Source of the DNA: Epilinea sp044228875
GTDB lineage: Bacteria; Chloroflexota; Anaerolineae; Epilineales; Epilineaceae
DNA length: 60,169 bases
Direction: 5' to 3'
NCBI GenBank assembly: GCA_044228875.1
Contig: JBGAUA010000004.1
Span: 1-60,169, forward strand
In this document: piece by piece, positions 24,157-31,927 of the stretch
Layout of the letters: each line of letters opens with the position of its first letter
Numbering within the stretch: position 1 is the first letter of the stretch
Position numbers and translations under genes: made by a program
The notes under the pieces: generated by a model
What the model saw: the letters and a program-made list of their open reading frames with translations, nothing else
Database searches by the model: none
Told to the model about the DNA's origin: nothing

Positions 24157-25245
24157 TCAGGGCGACTTGTCGAGCACCACCGGGAATTCATGGCCGATCA
24201 GGCGGAAGTTCACGAGGCGGATGCCGTAGAGGTTGAAGCGCCCGGAGCGGTTGTCGCTGAACAGGACAACCGATTGCCCGTCGGCGTTGCTGGCCGCATC
24301 CGGCCAGGCCTGGTCGGCCACCGGCACCAGCACGCCGAAGCTGGGGCCGCGGGTGCGGTTGTTCTGGTCGTAGACCTGCGCGCCGCGGATGTCGGTGCCG
24401 GTGGTGGCGTCGTAGGTGTTCCAGATCACGCCACCGGAGCCATAGCGCGGCGCGAAGTCGTCGGCGAAGTCATCGCCCACCAGATAGCGCGCCGTGCCAT
24501 TGGGCTTGCCGTTGCGCAAGGGGAGCACCCAGATGTCGTTCTGGCCCGCCCGGTCGTCCACCCAGGACACGGCGCTGCCGTTGGTCGTGGGGTCGCTGGC
24601 GTTGACGTTGGGCTCGCGCACCAGCACATAGGGCTTGCCGACGGGGAAGCCGTTGGATCGCATTCGCAGTGCCCAAATCTCGTCCACATCACGGGTGTTG
24701 TCGTCGTAGACGACCATCATGTCGCCTTCGCTCTGCCCGCCGGTGTTGACCAGGGCCACGTCGGGTCGCTGCTGGTCGCCCACGCCGCCCACGATCTCCC
24801 GCGGCCGCCCGATGGCGAATCCGGCCGGGCTCATGCGCACCGCGAAGAGGTTCCAGCCCTCGTCCTCGTCGACGAACTGGCTATAGACCACCAGGTACTC
24901 TTCGGTGATGCTGTTGTAGAGGATGGACGGGTCCACCCGCGGGCCATGTGCGTCCGCGTCCGGCTTGCCCTCGGAGCGGATGATCTGCGCGCCGGACTTC
25001 TCCGGGCCGCCCTTGGGCAGGCCGCTGTTGAACAGGCGCTTGGCGTAGAGATCGGCGTTCTTGCCACGGTCTTCGGACCATACCGCCATGAAGTCCTGGA
25101 TCTCCGGATGGGGGTTGAACACCAGGGAGGGGGCGCGCTGCTCACGGACCGGGGCCGCGGTCTGGGCGCGGGAAGGGCGGGCCGCGCCAAAGCCGAGACC
25201 GCTGATGAGAACGAACAGGATGAGCAAACGGTTGGCGATGCGCAT
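24157..25245 (-). CDS. Secreted repeat protein, propeller-like
   Basis: 362 aa. The start at 25245 has a perfect AAGGAGG 6 bases upstream and a signal peptide (MRIANRLLILFVLISGLGFGAA). Several copies of a pattern like D-(N/D)-R-x-G-x-x-D-(I/L)-(W/Y)-x-x-x-L occur: WSEDRGKNADLYAKRL, VVYDDNTRDVDEIWALRM, WVDDRAGQNDIWVLPL, FSDNRSGRFNLYGIRL. This suggests a beta-propeller of six or so blades. No C-terminal LP motif. Function unknown. Confidence 0.72.
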   Translation of the reverse strand: MRIANRLLILFVLISGLGFGAARPSRAQTAAPVREQRAPSLVFNPHPEIQDFMAVWSEDRGKNADLYAKRLFNSGLPKGGPEKSGAQIIRSEGKPDADAHGPRVDPSILYNSITEEYLVVYSQFVDEDEGWNLFAVRMSPAGFAIGRPREIVGGVGDQQRPDVALVNTGGQSEGDMMVVYDDNTRDVDEIWALRMRSNGFPVGKPYVLVREPNVNASDPTTNGSAVSWVDDRAGQNDIWVLPLRNGKPNGTARYLVGDDFADDFAPRYGSGGVIWNTYDATTGTDIRGAQVYDQNNRTRGPSFGVLVPVADQAWPDAASNADGQSVVLFSDNRSGRFNLYGIRLVNFRLIGHEFPVVLDKSP

Positions 25246-25344
25246 GAAAGCCTCCTTCTGGCCGAAGCGGAACCTCGTTCGGACCCTGGTCGCCACTGTA
25301 GCCCACGAGAGCCGCGGCGGCAAGTGTTCCGACCCACCAAGCCA

Positions 25345-25373
25345 TCGACAGACTCAGCAACTGCTATTATAAT
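25345..25373 (+). promoter_or_regulatory. Promoter of the secreted Cys-rich protein gene
   Basis: TCGACA (25345-25350), a 17-base spacer and a perfect TATAAT (25368-25373), 62 bases upstream of the GTG start at 25435. Confidence 0.75.
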
Positions 25374-25434
25374 GGGTGTAGCCTTGCGAATCGAGCCCGA
25401 TGTGATGAATCGGGTGCAGACTCAGGAGAACGCC

Positions 25435-26025
25435 GTGAAGATGCATTTTCTGGTACGAGGAACCTTGACCGCGCTGGTCGCGGCGGTGGCGTTGGGCGGC
25501 GCCGGCCTGGGAATGGCCCATGCCCAGCGGTCGGTGGTCAAGCCGGCCGCCAAGTCCTGGTGCGGTCTGACCGACCAGAACGGCTCGGTGCGCATCACCT
25601 TGTCGGATGACCTGCGCTTTGCCCAGACGGTCGACATCCAGCAGGGCCCGCCCGAGACCCTTCACCTGACCACCGCCGAAGGCAACTTCGCGGGAACGGG
25701 TCTGGCGGCGATCAACGACGAGCAGTTCATCTTCCGGCGCAACCGCCTGGAGACCAACTGCCGGCCGGCCAACCAGCCGGGCCCCAACCCGCCCCCGGGC
25801 GGCCGCTGCACCCGCGCTCCCTGCCGCGGCACGGACCCCATCTGCAGCACCCGCGACGTGAACACCCTCATGATCCGCGGCCTCTTCGACTCCCCGGAGA
25901 ACATGCACGGCAGCTTCAGCGCCCTGATCGCCGAGACGACCACCACCGGTCGCGGCAGCACGCGCGAGAAGCGCGTGATCGGCAGCTTCATCGCCTGGCC
26001 GGAGGGCGTCGCGCCCTGTCCCTGA
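25435..26025 (+). CDS. Secreted protein with cysteine-rich Pro/Gly linker, unknown function
   Basis: 196 aa from GTG at 25435, chosen because AGGAG is 6 bases upstream; an ATG two codons later is the alternative. A signal peptide (MHFLVRGTLTALVAAVALGGAGLGMAHA) leads into a beta-rich domain, then a segment NCRPANQPGPNPPPGGRC with several cysteines (also CTRAPC and ICST) and a second short domain ending in Cys-Pro. Not recognised. It is flanked by a strong promoter and a perfect palindromic terminator, so it is a monocistronic and probably well-expressed gene. Confidence 0.68.
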   Translation: MKMHFLVRGTLTALVAAVALGGAGLGMAHAQRSVVKPAAKSWCGLTDQNGSVRITLSDDLRFAQTVDIQQGPPETLHLTTAEGNFAGTGLAAINDEQFIFRRNRLETNCRPANQPGPNPPPGGRCTRAPCRGTDPICSTRDVNTLMIRGLFDSPENMHGSFSALIAETTTTGRGSTREKRVIGSFIAWPEGVAPCP

Positions 26026-26080
26026 GGCAGGCCCGGGTCGAAGCGACTCCGAGCCGCCGCGCCCGCAGAGAGCAGCATCG

Positions 26081-26110
26081 ATGGCCGGCCCCCTCGAGGG
26101 GGCCGGCCAT
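26081..26110 (+). terminator. Perfect 30-bp palindromic terminator
   Basis: ATGGCCGGCCCCCTC at 26081-26095 followed at once by its exact mirror to 26110, then TTTCTGT. It lies between two convergent genes (stops at 26025 and 26134), so it can serve both. Confidence 0.82.
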
Positions 26111-26133
26111 TTCTGTGCATCGCCCCGAGCAGG

Positions 26134-28335
26134 TCAACCAGCGTTCAATACCGGCAGCCACAGGCGCCGCTCAGGCCCGGCCGCAGGGGTTGGCGTGGCT
26201 TCCTTGACCTGTGGCGTCGGGCTGGCGACGACATCGCCAGGCGGCAGGTCGAAGCGCAGCAGGCGCATCGAGAACTTGAACTCGCCCACCCAGAAGTAGC
26301 CCCCGCCGATGGCCATGGTCGCCGGCCAGTAGAGGCGGTCTCGGCCGATCTCCGGCACGTGGTCGTCGAGGCTGTGGGTGCCGAGCAGCAGGCTGGGTCG
26401 CTCCCCGCGCACGGCGGCATCGATGCTGTCCCAACCCAGGATGCGGCTCCATACCGTGTCCGCGACCAGCAGTCGTCCATCGACGGTCATGGCCGATCCG
26501 GGCAGGTTCATCTGGAATCCGGTGCCGCTGCGGACTTCACGCGGTGCCGCCCCTGAGGCAATGCCGTCCACGGACCACAAGCGCACCGGAGCGCCCCCAC
26601 CTCCGCCGTTCACCACCGCCGCGAGATACTCGCCGTCACTGTTCAGACGGGCCACCGCCGGACCGGTCTCGATGGTGACCAGAGGGTCCTCGTCCGGCGC
26701 CGGCAGGCCCTCCCAGACATGGATCCGGCCGGCCCGTCCATCGGCCAGGTACAGGTAACGATCATCCAGGGCCACACCCGTCAGTTCTTGGAACATGGCA
26801 TTGCCAATGCCGCCGCGGTACTGCAGGTCCGGCAGCCGCCCCTCCAAGGGCAGCGACTTCCAGACGGTCACCGTGTTCTTCCCCGCCAGGACGAAGGTAT
26901 CGCCCCAGATGGCGTTGTCCCAGGGGGCGACATCCAGGTCGTAGATCCAATCCGGCGCGGCGTTGTTGCGGTCGGGAATGCGTTCCCAGACATAGAGCTT
27001 GCTGTCGAAATCGGAGGACACGAAGAGCCGTCGTCCGTCGGTGGCCGGCACGGGATTGGAGAAGATGAAGTGCTCGTCGAGGCTGTTGGCGCAGAGTTCC
27101 GCCGCGCCGAGCAGGAGGTCCGGTGGAGCCTGGACCTCCGTCGGCAGCGCATCGTAGCCCACCACCTTGTTGCCGTTGCCGTCCAACAGGTAGACGCGCT
27201 CGCCGAGGAGCGCGACGCCCAGGCCGTCCTGGCTGCCGATGTTGGCGGCGCGAGAGACCCAGTCAGGCCGGACGCCGTCGGCGTCCGGCAAGGCGTCGAA
27301 ACGCATCAGTCCGTCGCCCACGGCCAGCAAGCCGCCGCCGGGCAGGCCCACGCCCACGGCCTGGAAGGGCAGGAGCACATCCGCCTGCTGGTCGGCGGCC
27401 GTAGGGAAGGCATGGTAGATGAAGGTGCCACGCCCGTCGCCGCCGACGCCCAGTCTGGCATTGTGATCCCAGACGGCCAGCCAGTTGCCGTCGCTGGAGA
27501 TCTGGCGCGGCGTGCCCATGCGGCTGTCGGCCACCACCAGGTCCGGCGCTTCCCGGCCGGTGACCGGCAGGCTGTTCCAGATGAGCAGTCCAGGGCCATG
27601 GGTGGCGGCGGCCACCAGGCGCCGGCCGTCGGTCCAGACGCCCCACGGCCATTGCAGGTTGCGCGGTCGCGGAAGCTGGTTCCGCAGGGCCGTCAGGCTC
27701 ACGGCGACATCCGCCGGCTGGCCGCTGCGCGTGGGGAGCGTCGTCCACAGAAGCAGGCGGTGGTTCTCCGTGTCGGCAACAGCCAGGTGGCCGCCGCCGA
27801 TGCTGACGGCGGAGGGCCAGTTCATGTCCGCCATACCAGTTCCGGGCGTGATGCCTTGGAAATCCGGCTGGCCCAGGACGAGGTCCGGCGGCGTGCCGTT
27901 GTCCGGCGGTCGCAGCCAGAGCAGCACACGGTTGTTGTTGCGATCGGCCACCGCCAGCACCCCGCCCTCGCCGGCGATTCCCGCCGGGTGGTTGAACAGC
28001 AGGGGTCCTCCGGCATCATCGAAGTCGATACCCGACAGGAGGAGGTCGGCGCTCTGTCCGCTGCTCAGGAAGCCGTGGGACAGATACGGGGAAGCGGCCG
28101 GATAGGGCAGGTCCAGCCGGTGGGCCTGCACCTGCCGCGCGCCCTTGCTGGGACAGACGCCGGCAGGCGCTGGCTGCGGTGTGCCGCCGGGCGGCCGAGG
28201 GGTAGCCGACTGCTGAAGGGGGTGGTTCGGGCGTAGCGCCTCGCGCCGCGCCCTCACTGGCGAAGCGGTGCCGAGGGCGACACCGAGCAGCAGGAAGACC
28301 GGAAACAGACGGTAGACAGACGACATTCCGTTCAT
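26134..28335 (-). CDS. Secreted NHL-type beta-propeller protein with C-terminal LWLP motif
   Basis: 733 aa. Start at 28335 (GGAG 8-9 bases upstream); signal peptide MNGMSSVYRLFPVFLLLGVALGTA. After a Pro-rich stretch (near residues 45-65) come repeated strands such as GVLAVADRNNNRVLLWLRPP, GGHLAVADTENHRLLLWTTLP, YLYLADGRAGRIHVWEGLP and LLVADTVWSRILGWDSI, recurring about every 50-60 residues, each followed by a P/D-D-L-V-L block. This is a propeller of the NHL class. The protein ends with a short PTPAAGPERR linker and LWLPVLNAG. Probably displayed outside the cell; no enzymatic motif visible. Confidence 0.8.
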   Translation of the reverse strand: MNGMSSVYRLFPVFLLLGVALGTASPVRARREALRPNHPLQQSATPRPPGGTPQPAPAGVCPSKGARQVQAHRLDLPYPAASPYLSHGFLSSGQSADLLLSGIDFDDAGGPLLFNHPAGIAGEGGVLAVADRNNNRVLLWLRPPDNGTPPDLVLGQPDFQGITPGTGMADMNWPSAVSIGGGHLAVADTENHRLLLWTTLPTRSGQPADVAVSLTALRNQLPRPRNLQWPWGVWTDGRRLVAAATHGPGLLIWNSLPVTGREAPDLVVADSRMGTPRQISSDGNWLAVWDHNARLGVGGDGRGTFIYHAFPTAADQQADVLLPFQAVGVGLPGGGLLAVGDGLMRFDALPDADGVRPDWVSRAANIGSQDGLGVALLGERVYLLDGNGNKVVGYDALPTEVQAPPDLLLGAAELCANSLDEHFIFSNPVPATDGRRLFVSSDFDSKLYVWERIPDRNNAAPDWIYDLDVAPWDNAIWGDTFVLAGKNTVTVWKSLPLEGRLPDLQYRGGIGNAMFQELTGVALDDRYLYLADGRAGRIHVWEGLPAPDEDPLVTIETGPAVARLNSDGEYLAAVVNGGGGGAPVRLWSVDGIASGAAPREVRSGTGFQMNLPGSAMTVDGRLLVADTVWSRILGWDSIDAAVRGERPSLLLGTHSLDDHVPEIGRDRLYWPATMAIGGGYFWVGEFKFSMRLLRFDLPPGDVVASPTPQVKEATPTPAAGPERRLWLPVLNAG

Positions 28336-28471
28336 CACTAGATCTCCAAGACTGAGGGGCGGCTGGCGATTGGGCCTGGCCAGGCTTGGAGGCAGTGAAC
28401 GGAGTGGACCTTCGGTGAGATAGAGAGGCCGAGATCGGGCCGGTCTCGGTACCGACCGAGCCACGCAGATC

Positions 28472-29770
28472 TCAGCGCGCCGGCACCTTCTCCATCGCCT
28501 TGAGCGCGGCGAAGGCCGGGCGCTCGCTGCCATCCGGTTCGTTCACGCACCACCAGTACTGCTCATCGGCCGGGGTCCAGTCCTGGTCGCAGAGGTAGAT
28601 GGTGCTCATCACCGCGATCCAGGGCTGCCAGTTGTCCTGGGCGTAGCGATAGGCGCGCACGAGGTAGTCGGCCTTGGTCGCTTCGCTGACGGCATGCCAG
28701 GCATACGCAGGATTGACCGTGTCGCTGGTCCAGCCCATCTCCAGCACCGCCACGCGCTTGTCACCCTCGCCGAAGGATTCCTGGATGGCCCGGAGGTCCT
28801 CGACGCGACGGAAGGTGAAGAAGCGCTCGCCGCCGTAGTCGGCGCTGGCAGCCGCCTCGTCGGGCGAGACCTCAGGCGGAGCCGCGAAGCCGGCGGCGTG
28901 GACGCCGAGAATGTCGAAATGGCCGTCTGAGGAGCCGCCCATGGCCTCGTAGAGGCTGGTGAGGTATTCGTCGTCGGGCATGGCCTCGGGCGGTTGGGAG
29001 CCGGTGGGCGAGAGGCCGGCGCTGATGACCAGCGCCCGCGGATCGGCCGCCTTGATGGCGGCGTAGCTGACGGCGAGCATCTGGGCGTAGCGCGCGGGCT
29101 CGGGTGCGAGGTCGCACCATTCACGGGCCAGGTTGGGCTCGTTCCAGATCTGGTAGGCGCCGATCAGGCCTTTGTAACGGGTGGCGACGGCGGTGAGGTA
29201 GTCCGCCAGATCCTGCGGGTCCTCAGGCGGGCCCATGAGGCTGCAGCCGCTGCGGCTCCATTCGGGCTGGTGGTCGATGCGGATGAGCAGCTGCCGCCCG
29301 TGCCGCGCGGCCTGCTTGACGATGCGGTCCGAGCGGGTCCAGTCGAAGCGACCCTTGCTCAGCTCGATATCCCGCCAGCCGAAGATCTGCTTGACCCAGC
29401 GGAAGCCCATGCGCTTGGCCAGATCGAAGTCCCGGTCCGCCACCTCCGGCCGCCACCACAGGAAGGCCTGGATGCCGTAGTCGGGCGCGCTCATGGCCAC
29501 CGGCGCGGTCTGAGGCGGCGGCAGGGGCTGCTCGTCCAGCGGAACCTCCGTCGGGCCGCCCTCGTCGGCGGACTTCGTCGCGCCGGGTGTGACGGGCAGC
29601 ACCTGGGCCACGAAGCCCTCAGGAAGCGGGGCTCCCCGCAGGACCGCGGTCGGCGCGGCGGCCTGGGGCGCCTCCTCGCGGTCCGTCCCCAGACAGGCGC
29701 CCAGCGACAGCGCCACTACGGCTCCGAGCAGCAGGGTCCGCATGGGCTGGGGGGGGCGACTGGCGATCAT
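28472..29770 (-). CDS. Glycoside-hydrolase-like lipoprotein (TIM barrel, clan GH-A type)
   Basis: 432 aa. Start at 29770 with GGGAG 9 bases upstream; the N-terminus has a lipobox ending LSLGAC with Cys26 as lipidated residue. After a Pro-rich linker a TIM-barrel follows: DLAKRMGFRWVKQIFGWRDIE, LLIRIDHQPEW, the acid/base Glu in YQIWNEPNL near residue 210, and a candidate nucleophile Glu in VAVLEMGW near residue 343. This is the layout of GH5/GH39/GH-A enzymes, but the substrate cannot be assigned. Located on the outer face of the cell membrane or wall. Confidence 0.75.
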   Translation of the reverse strand: MIASRPPQPMRTLLLGAVVALSLGACLGTDREEAPQAAAPTAVLRGAPLPEGFVAQVLPVTPGATKSADEGGPTEVPLDEQPLPPPQTAPVAMSAPDYGIQAFLWWRPEVADRDFDLAKRMGFRWVKQIFGWRDIELSKGRFDWTRSDRIVKQAARHGRQLLIRIDHQPEWSRSGCSLMGPPEDPQDLADYLTAVATRYKGLIGAYQIWNEPNLAREWCDLAPEPARYAQMLAVSYAAIKAADPRALVISAGLSPTGSQPPEAMPDDEYLTSLYEAMGGSSDGHFDILGVHAAGFAAPPEVSPDEAAASADYGGERFFTFRRVEDLRAIQESFGEGDKRVAVLEMGWTSDTVNPAYAWHAVSEATKADYLVRAYRYAQDNWQPWIAVMSTIYLCDQDWTPADEQYWWCVNEPDGSERPAFAALKAMEKVPAR

Positions 29771-29820
29771 GGTTCGGCTCCCTTGGGCGGAGGGCAGGGG
29801 TTCGGCCCGCCGAGGGCATG

Positions 29821-29826
29821 ATTATA
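29821..29826 (-). promoter_or_regulatory. -10 box of the glycoside-hydrolase-like gene
   Basis: Perfect TATAAT on the minus strand, 50 bases upstream of the ATG at 29770. No clear -35. Confidence 0.4.
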
Positions 29827-29937
29827 GACGCAAGCGGAGCCGTCATCCGGGCCGTCGAACCGTCGAGGGCCCGCCGACGAACGGGGAAACCAGCGGGTTG
29901 TCCGCTGATGGGTCTGGTCCGCCCAGCTCCCACGGGC

Positions 29938-29943
29938 TACAAT
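29938..29943 (+). promoter_or_regulatory. -10 box of the dienelactone-hydrolase-like gene
   Basis: TACAAT 62 bases upstream of the ATG at 30006. The best -35 (TGGTCC at 17 bases) matches poorly. Confidence 0.35.
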
Positions 29944-30005
29944 CCGCGGGCGGGGCTCCTTGTGCTCCCGACCGCTACGATCACCGACCAGGAGGCCTCT
30001 CTACC

Positions 30006-30932
30006 ATGGACCGCATCCACGTCATGCAGCTCGTCCGCTCCTTCCAGGTGGGCGAGATCAGCCGCCGCGCCTTCCTCAGCCGCGCCACGACAGCCTTGGG
30101 CAGCGCGGCCGCGGCGAACTGGCTGCTTGCCGGCTGCAGCGCGTCGCCGACGACCAGCCCGCCGCCGGTGCTGGACCCCACGGCGGTCGCATCAGCGGAG
30201 CCGACGGTGGAGCAGTCCATCAGCGCCGGCGCGGCGGGGCTCATCACCGGCGCCGTGGTCACCTACGGCCAGAGCGACGATCAGGCCCTCAGCGGCTTCC
30301 TGGCGCTGCCGGAAGCCGACGGACCGCTTCCGGGCGTGGTCTTGATCCAGGAATGGTGGGGCCTGGACGGTCATATCAAGGCGGTGGCCAACCGTCTGGC
30401 CGGCGAGGGCTACGCGGTCCTGGCGCCGGACCTGTACCACGGCGCGGTGGCCACGGAGCCCGACGAAGCCCGCAAGCTGGTGATGGCGCTGGACCAGCCG
30501 GCAGCCCTGCGGGAGATCCTGCAGGCCGCGGACTTCCTGCTGAACCTGAAGGACCAGGTTCGCGGTCCCGGCGTGGGCATCACCGGCTTCTGCATGGGCG
30601 GCGGACTGGCCTTGCAGGCCGCGGCCTCGGGCGACCCGCGGGTGGGGGCGGTGGCGGCCTGGTACGGCAAGCCGCTGGACGCGGCGAGCGCAGCCACGGT
30701 CACCTGCCCGGTCCTGGGCCTCTACGGCGGCCTGGACACCGGCATCCCGGTGGCGGACGTCACCGCGATGGAGGCGGCGCTGAAGGCCGCGGGGGTCGCG
30801 GCGGACATCCGAATCTACCCGGAAGCCGGTCACGCCTTCTTCAACGACACCCGCGCCGCCGGCTACAACGCCGCGGCCGCCGAGGACGCCTGGCCGCGGC
30901 TGCTGGCCTGGTTCGGCGAGCACCTGGGCTAG
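30006..30932 (+). CDS. Dienelactone hydrolase family lipoprotein, possibly Tat-exported
   Basis: 308 aa; AGGAGG upstream of the ATG at 30006. The N-terminus has a twin-arginine-like motif (SRRAFLSRA, residues 19-27) and then a lipobox LLAGC with Cys44, so it may be folded before export and then lipid-anchored. The alpha/beta-hydrolase domain carries the DLH catalytic Cys in GFCMGG (about residue 197), an Asp in GGLDTG (about 245) and His in AGHAFF (about 276); the oxyanion region is QEWWGLDGHI. DLH enzymes open lactones; the secreted forms are mostly uncharacterised. Confidence 0.87.
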   Translation: MDRIHVMQLVRSFQVGEISRRAFLSRATTALGSAAAANWLLAGCSASPTTSPPPVLDPTAVASAEPTVEQSISAGAAGLITGAVVTYGQSDDQALSGFLALPEADGPLPGVVLIQEWWGLDGHIKAVANRLAGEGYAVLAPDLYHGAVATEPDEARKLVMALDQPAALREILQAADFLLNLKDQVRGPGVGITGFCMGGGLALQAAASGDPRVGAVAAWYGKPLDAASAATVTCPVLGLYGGLDTGIPVADVTAMEAALKAAGVAADIRIYPEAGHAFFNDTRAAGYNAAAAEDAWPRLLAWFGEHLG

Positions 30933-30995
30933 ATAGGTCGAGGGCGTGACGGCTGGGCGATGGCTGAAGCAGGTTCAGTGTCTCCCGCCTGTGCC

Positions 30996-31024
30996 TTGTC
31001 GCCACACTGCGTGTCGGATATACT
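30996..31024 (+). promoter_or_regulatory. Promoter of the AbrB/PIN toxin-antitoxin operon
   Basis: TTGTCG (30996-31001), a 17-base spacer, TATACT (31019-31024). Transcription would begin about 28 bases before the antitoxin ATG. Confidence 0.7.
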
Positions 31025-31036
31025 GACGCTCAGTAT
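31020..31036. promoter_or_regulatory. Inverted repeat, probable antitoxin operator
   Basis: ATACTGA-CGC-TCAGTAT, a perfect 7-bp inverted repeat overlapping the -10 box and the transcription start of the toxin-antitoxin promoter. Antitoxins of the AbrB/MazE class usually repress their own operon by binding such a site; that this one does is inferred. Confidence 0.6.
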
Positions 31037-31059
31037 CGCAGACGATCGGGAGGTCCTGG

Positions 31060-31329
31060 ATGCAGACGCTTCTAACCGACACGCTCGAGGTTCAGGTTGC
31101 CGCGCGCGGCCTCATCACGCTGCCGCAGTCTCTTCGCGAAGCCTACGGTATCCGCCCCGGCGACAGGCTCACGCTGTTGGACTTGGGGGGGGTGTTCGTG
31201 CTCAGCCGCCGCGAATCGCGCGTCGATGCGCTCGCCGACTCGGTGGCAGCCCGGTTGCACGAGCAGGGTGAAGATCTCGAGAGCATGTTGAAAGCCATTC
31301 GGGAGGAACGCGCCCGGTATGAGACCTAG
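31060..31329 (+). CDS. AbrB/MazE-type antitoxin
   Basis: 89 aa. The N-terminal swapped-hairpin DNA-binding domain is recognisable: LEVQVAARGLITLPQSLREAYGIRPGDRLTLLDLGGVFVLSRR, residues 9-52. A helical C-terminal tail (about 53-89) would bind and neutralise the toxin. A GGGAGG site precedes the ATG at 31060. The last 11 bases overlap the toxin gene, so translation is coupled. Confidence 0.87.
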   Translation: MQTLLTDTLEVQVAARGLITLPQSLREAYGIRPGDRLTLLDLGGVFVLSRRESRVDALADSVAARLHEQGEDLESMLKAIREERARYET

Positions 31330-31780
31330 GCCGCGGGTCTTTCTCGACACGAGCGCGTTGTTTGCTGCCTTGCTGTCTGAATCCGGGGGCTCCCGACTGC
31401 TCCTGAAGTTGGGGGAGGCTGCGGTCGTGCAGATCTTGGTCGGGCCACGGGTGCTGGCCGAACTCGACGGCATCGTGGTGCGCAAAGTACCGGAAGTCCG
31501 GCCGACCGTGGCCTTGCTCCTGGACGCTGCGAGCTGCGAGGTCGGGCCAATGGCGGGTGAGTTGCAGTTGGAGCTTGCCGGCAAGGCGCTGTCATACGCT
31601 CCCGACGCGCAAATCCTGGCCGAGGCCCTGGCCGTCTACCCAGATTACTTTGTGTCGCTCGACCGGGAGCATTTCGTCGGCAACCCGGCGCTCAGTCCCC
31701 TTCCGTTCCCGGTCGGCACGCCAGGCGATTGCCTGACCTGGCTGAGGCGCAGCGGCGGGGCTTTGTCCGCCTCGGGCTGA
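31319..31780 (+). CDS. PIN-domain toxin (VapC-like ribonuclease)
   Basis: 153 aa. Acidic PIN residues are visible: Asp in FLDTSALF near the N-terminus, Glu in VLAELD, Asp/Glu in DAQILAEA, and Asp in FVSLDREHF. PIN toxins cleave tRNA, rRNA or mRNA with Mg2+. It overlaps the AbrB-type antitoxin gene by 11 bases. The pairing of PIN with an AbrB-like antitoxin is a known TA arrangement. The target RNA is unknown. Confidence 0.83.
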   Translation: MRPRPRVFLDTSALFAALLSESGGSRLLLKLGEAAVVQILVGPRVLAELDGIVVRKVPEVRPTVALLLDAASCEVGPMAGELQLELAGKALSYAPDAQILAEALAVYPDYFVSLDREHFVGNPALSPLPFPVGTPGDCLTWLRRSGGALSASG

Positions 31781-31927
31781 AGCGCCGTTCGCAGCAGCCG
31801 AAGTCGCTGAATTGGGGATCGAGCGCTTGCTCGCGAAAGCGCTTGCATGCGAAGGGACCGACTTGATCGGCTGATTGGCCTCGCCTGCAACACCGGTCGT
31901 CTCGGGACACGCGGAGTCCACCGGCAC

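Noticed and set aside
24190..25434. Long N-terminal extension of the secreted Cys-rich protein frame
   Set aside because: The extension is antisense to the gene at 24157-25245 and has no recognisable sequence. A promoter at 25345-25373 and AGGAG before the GTG at 25435 place the real start there.
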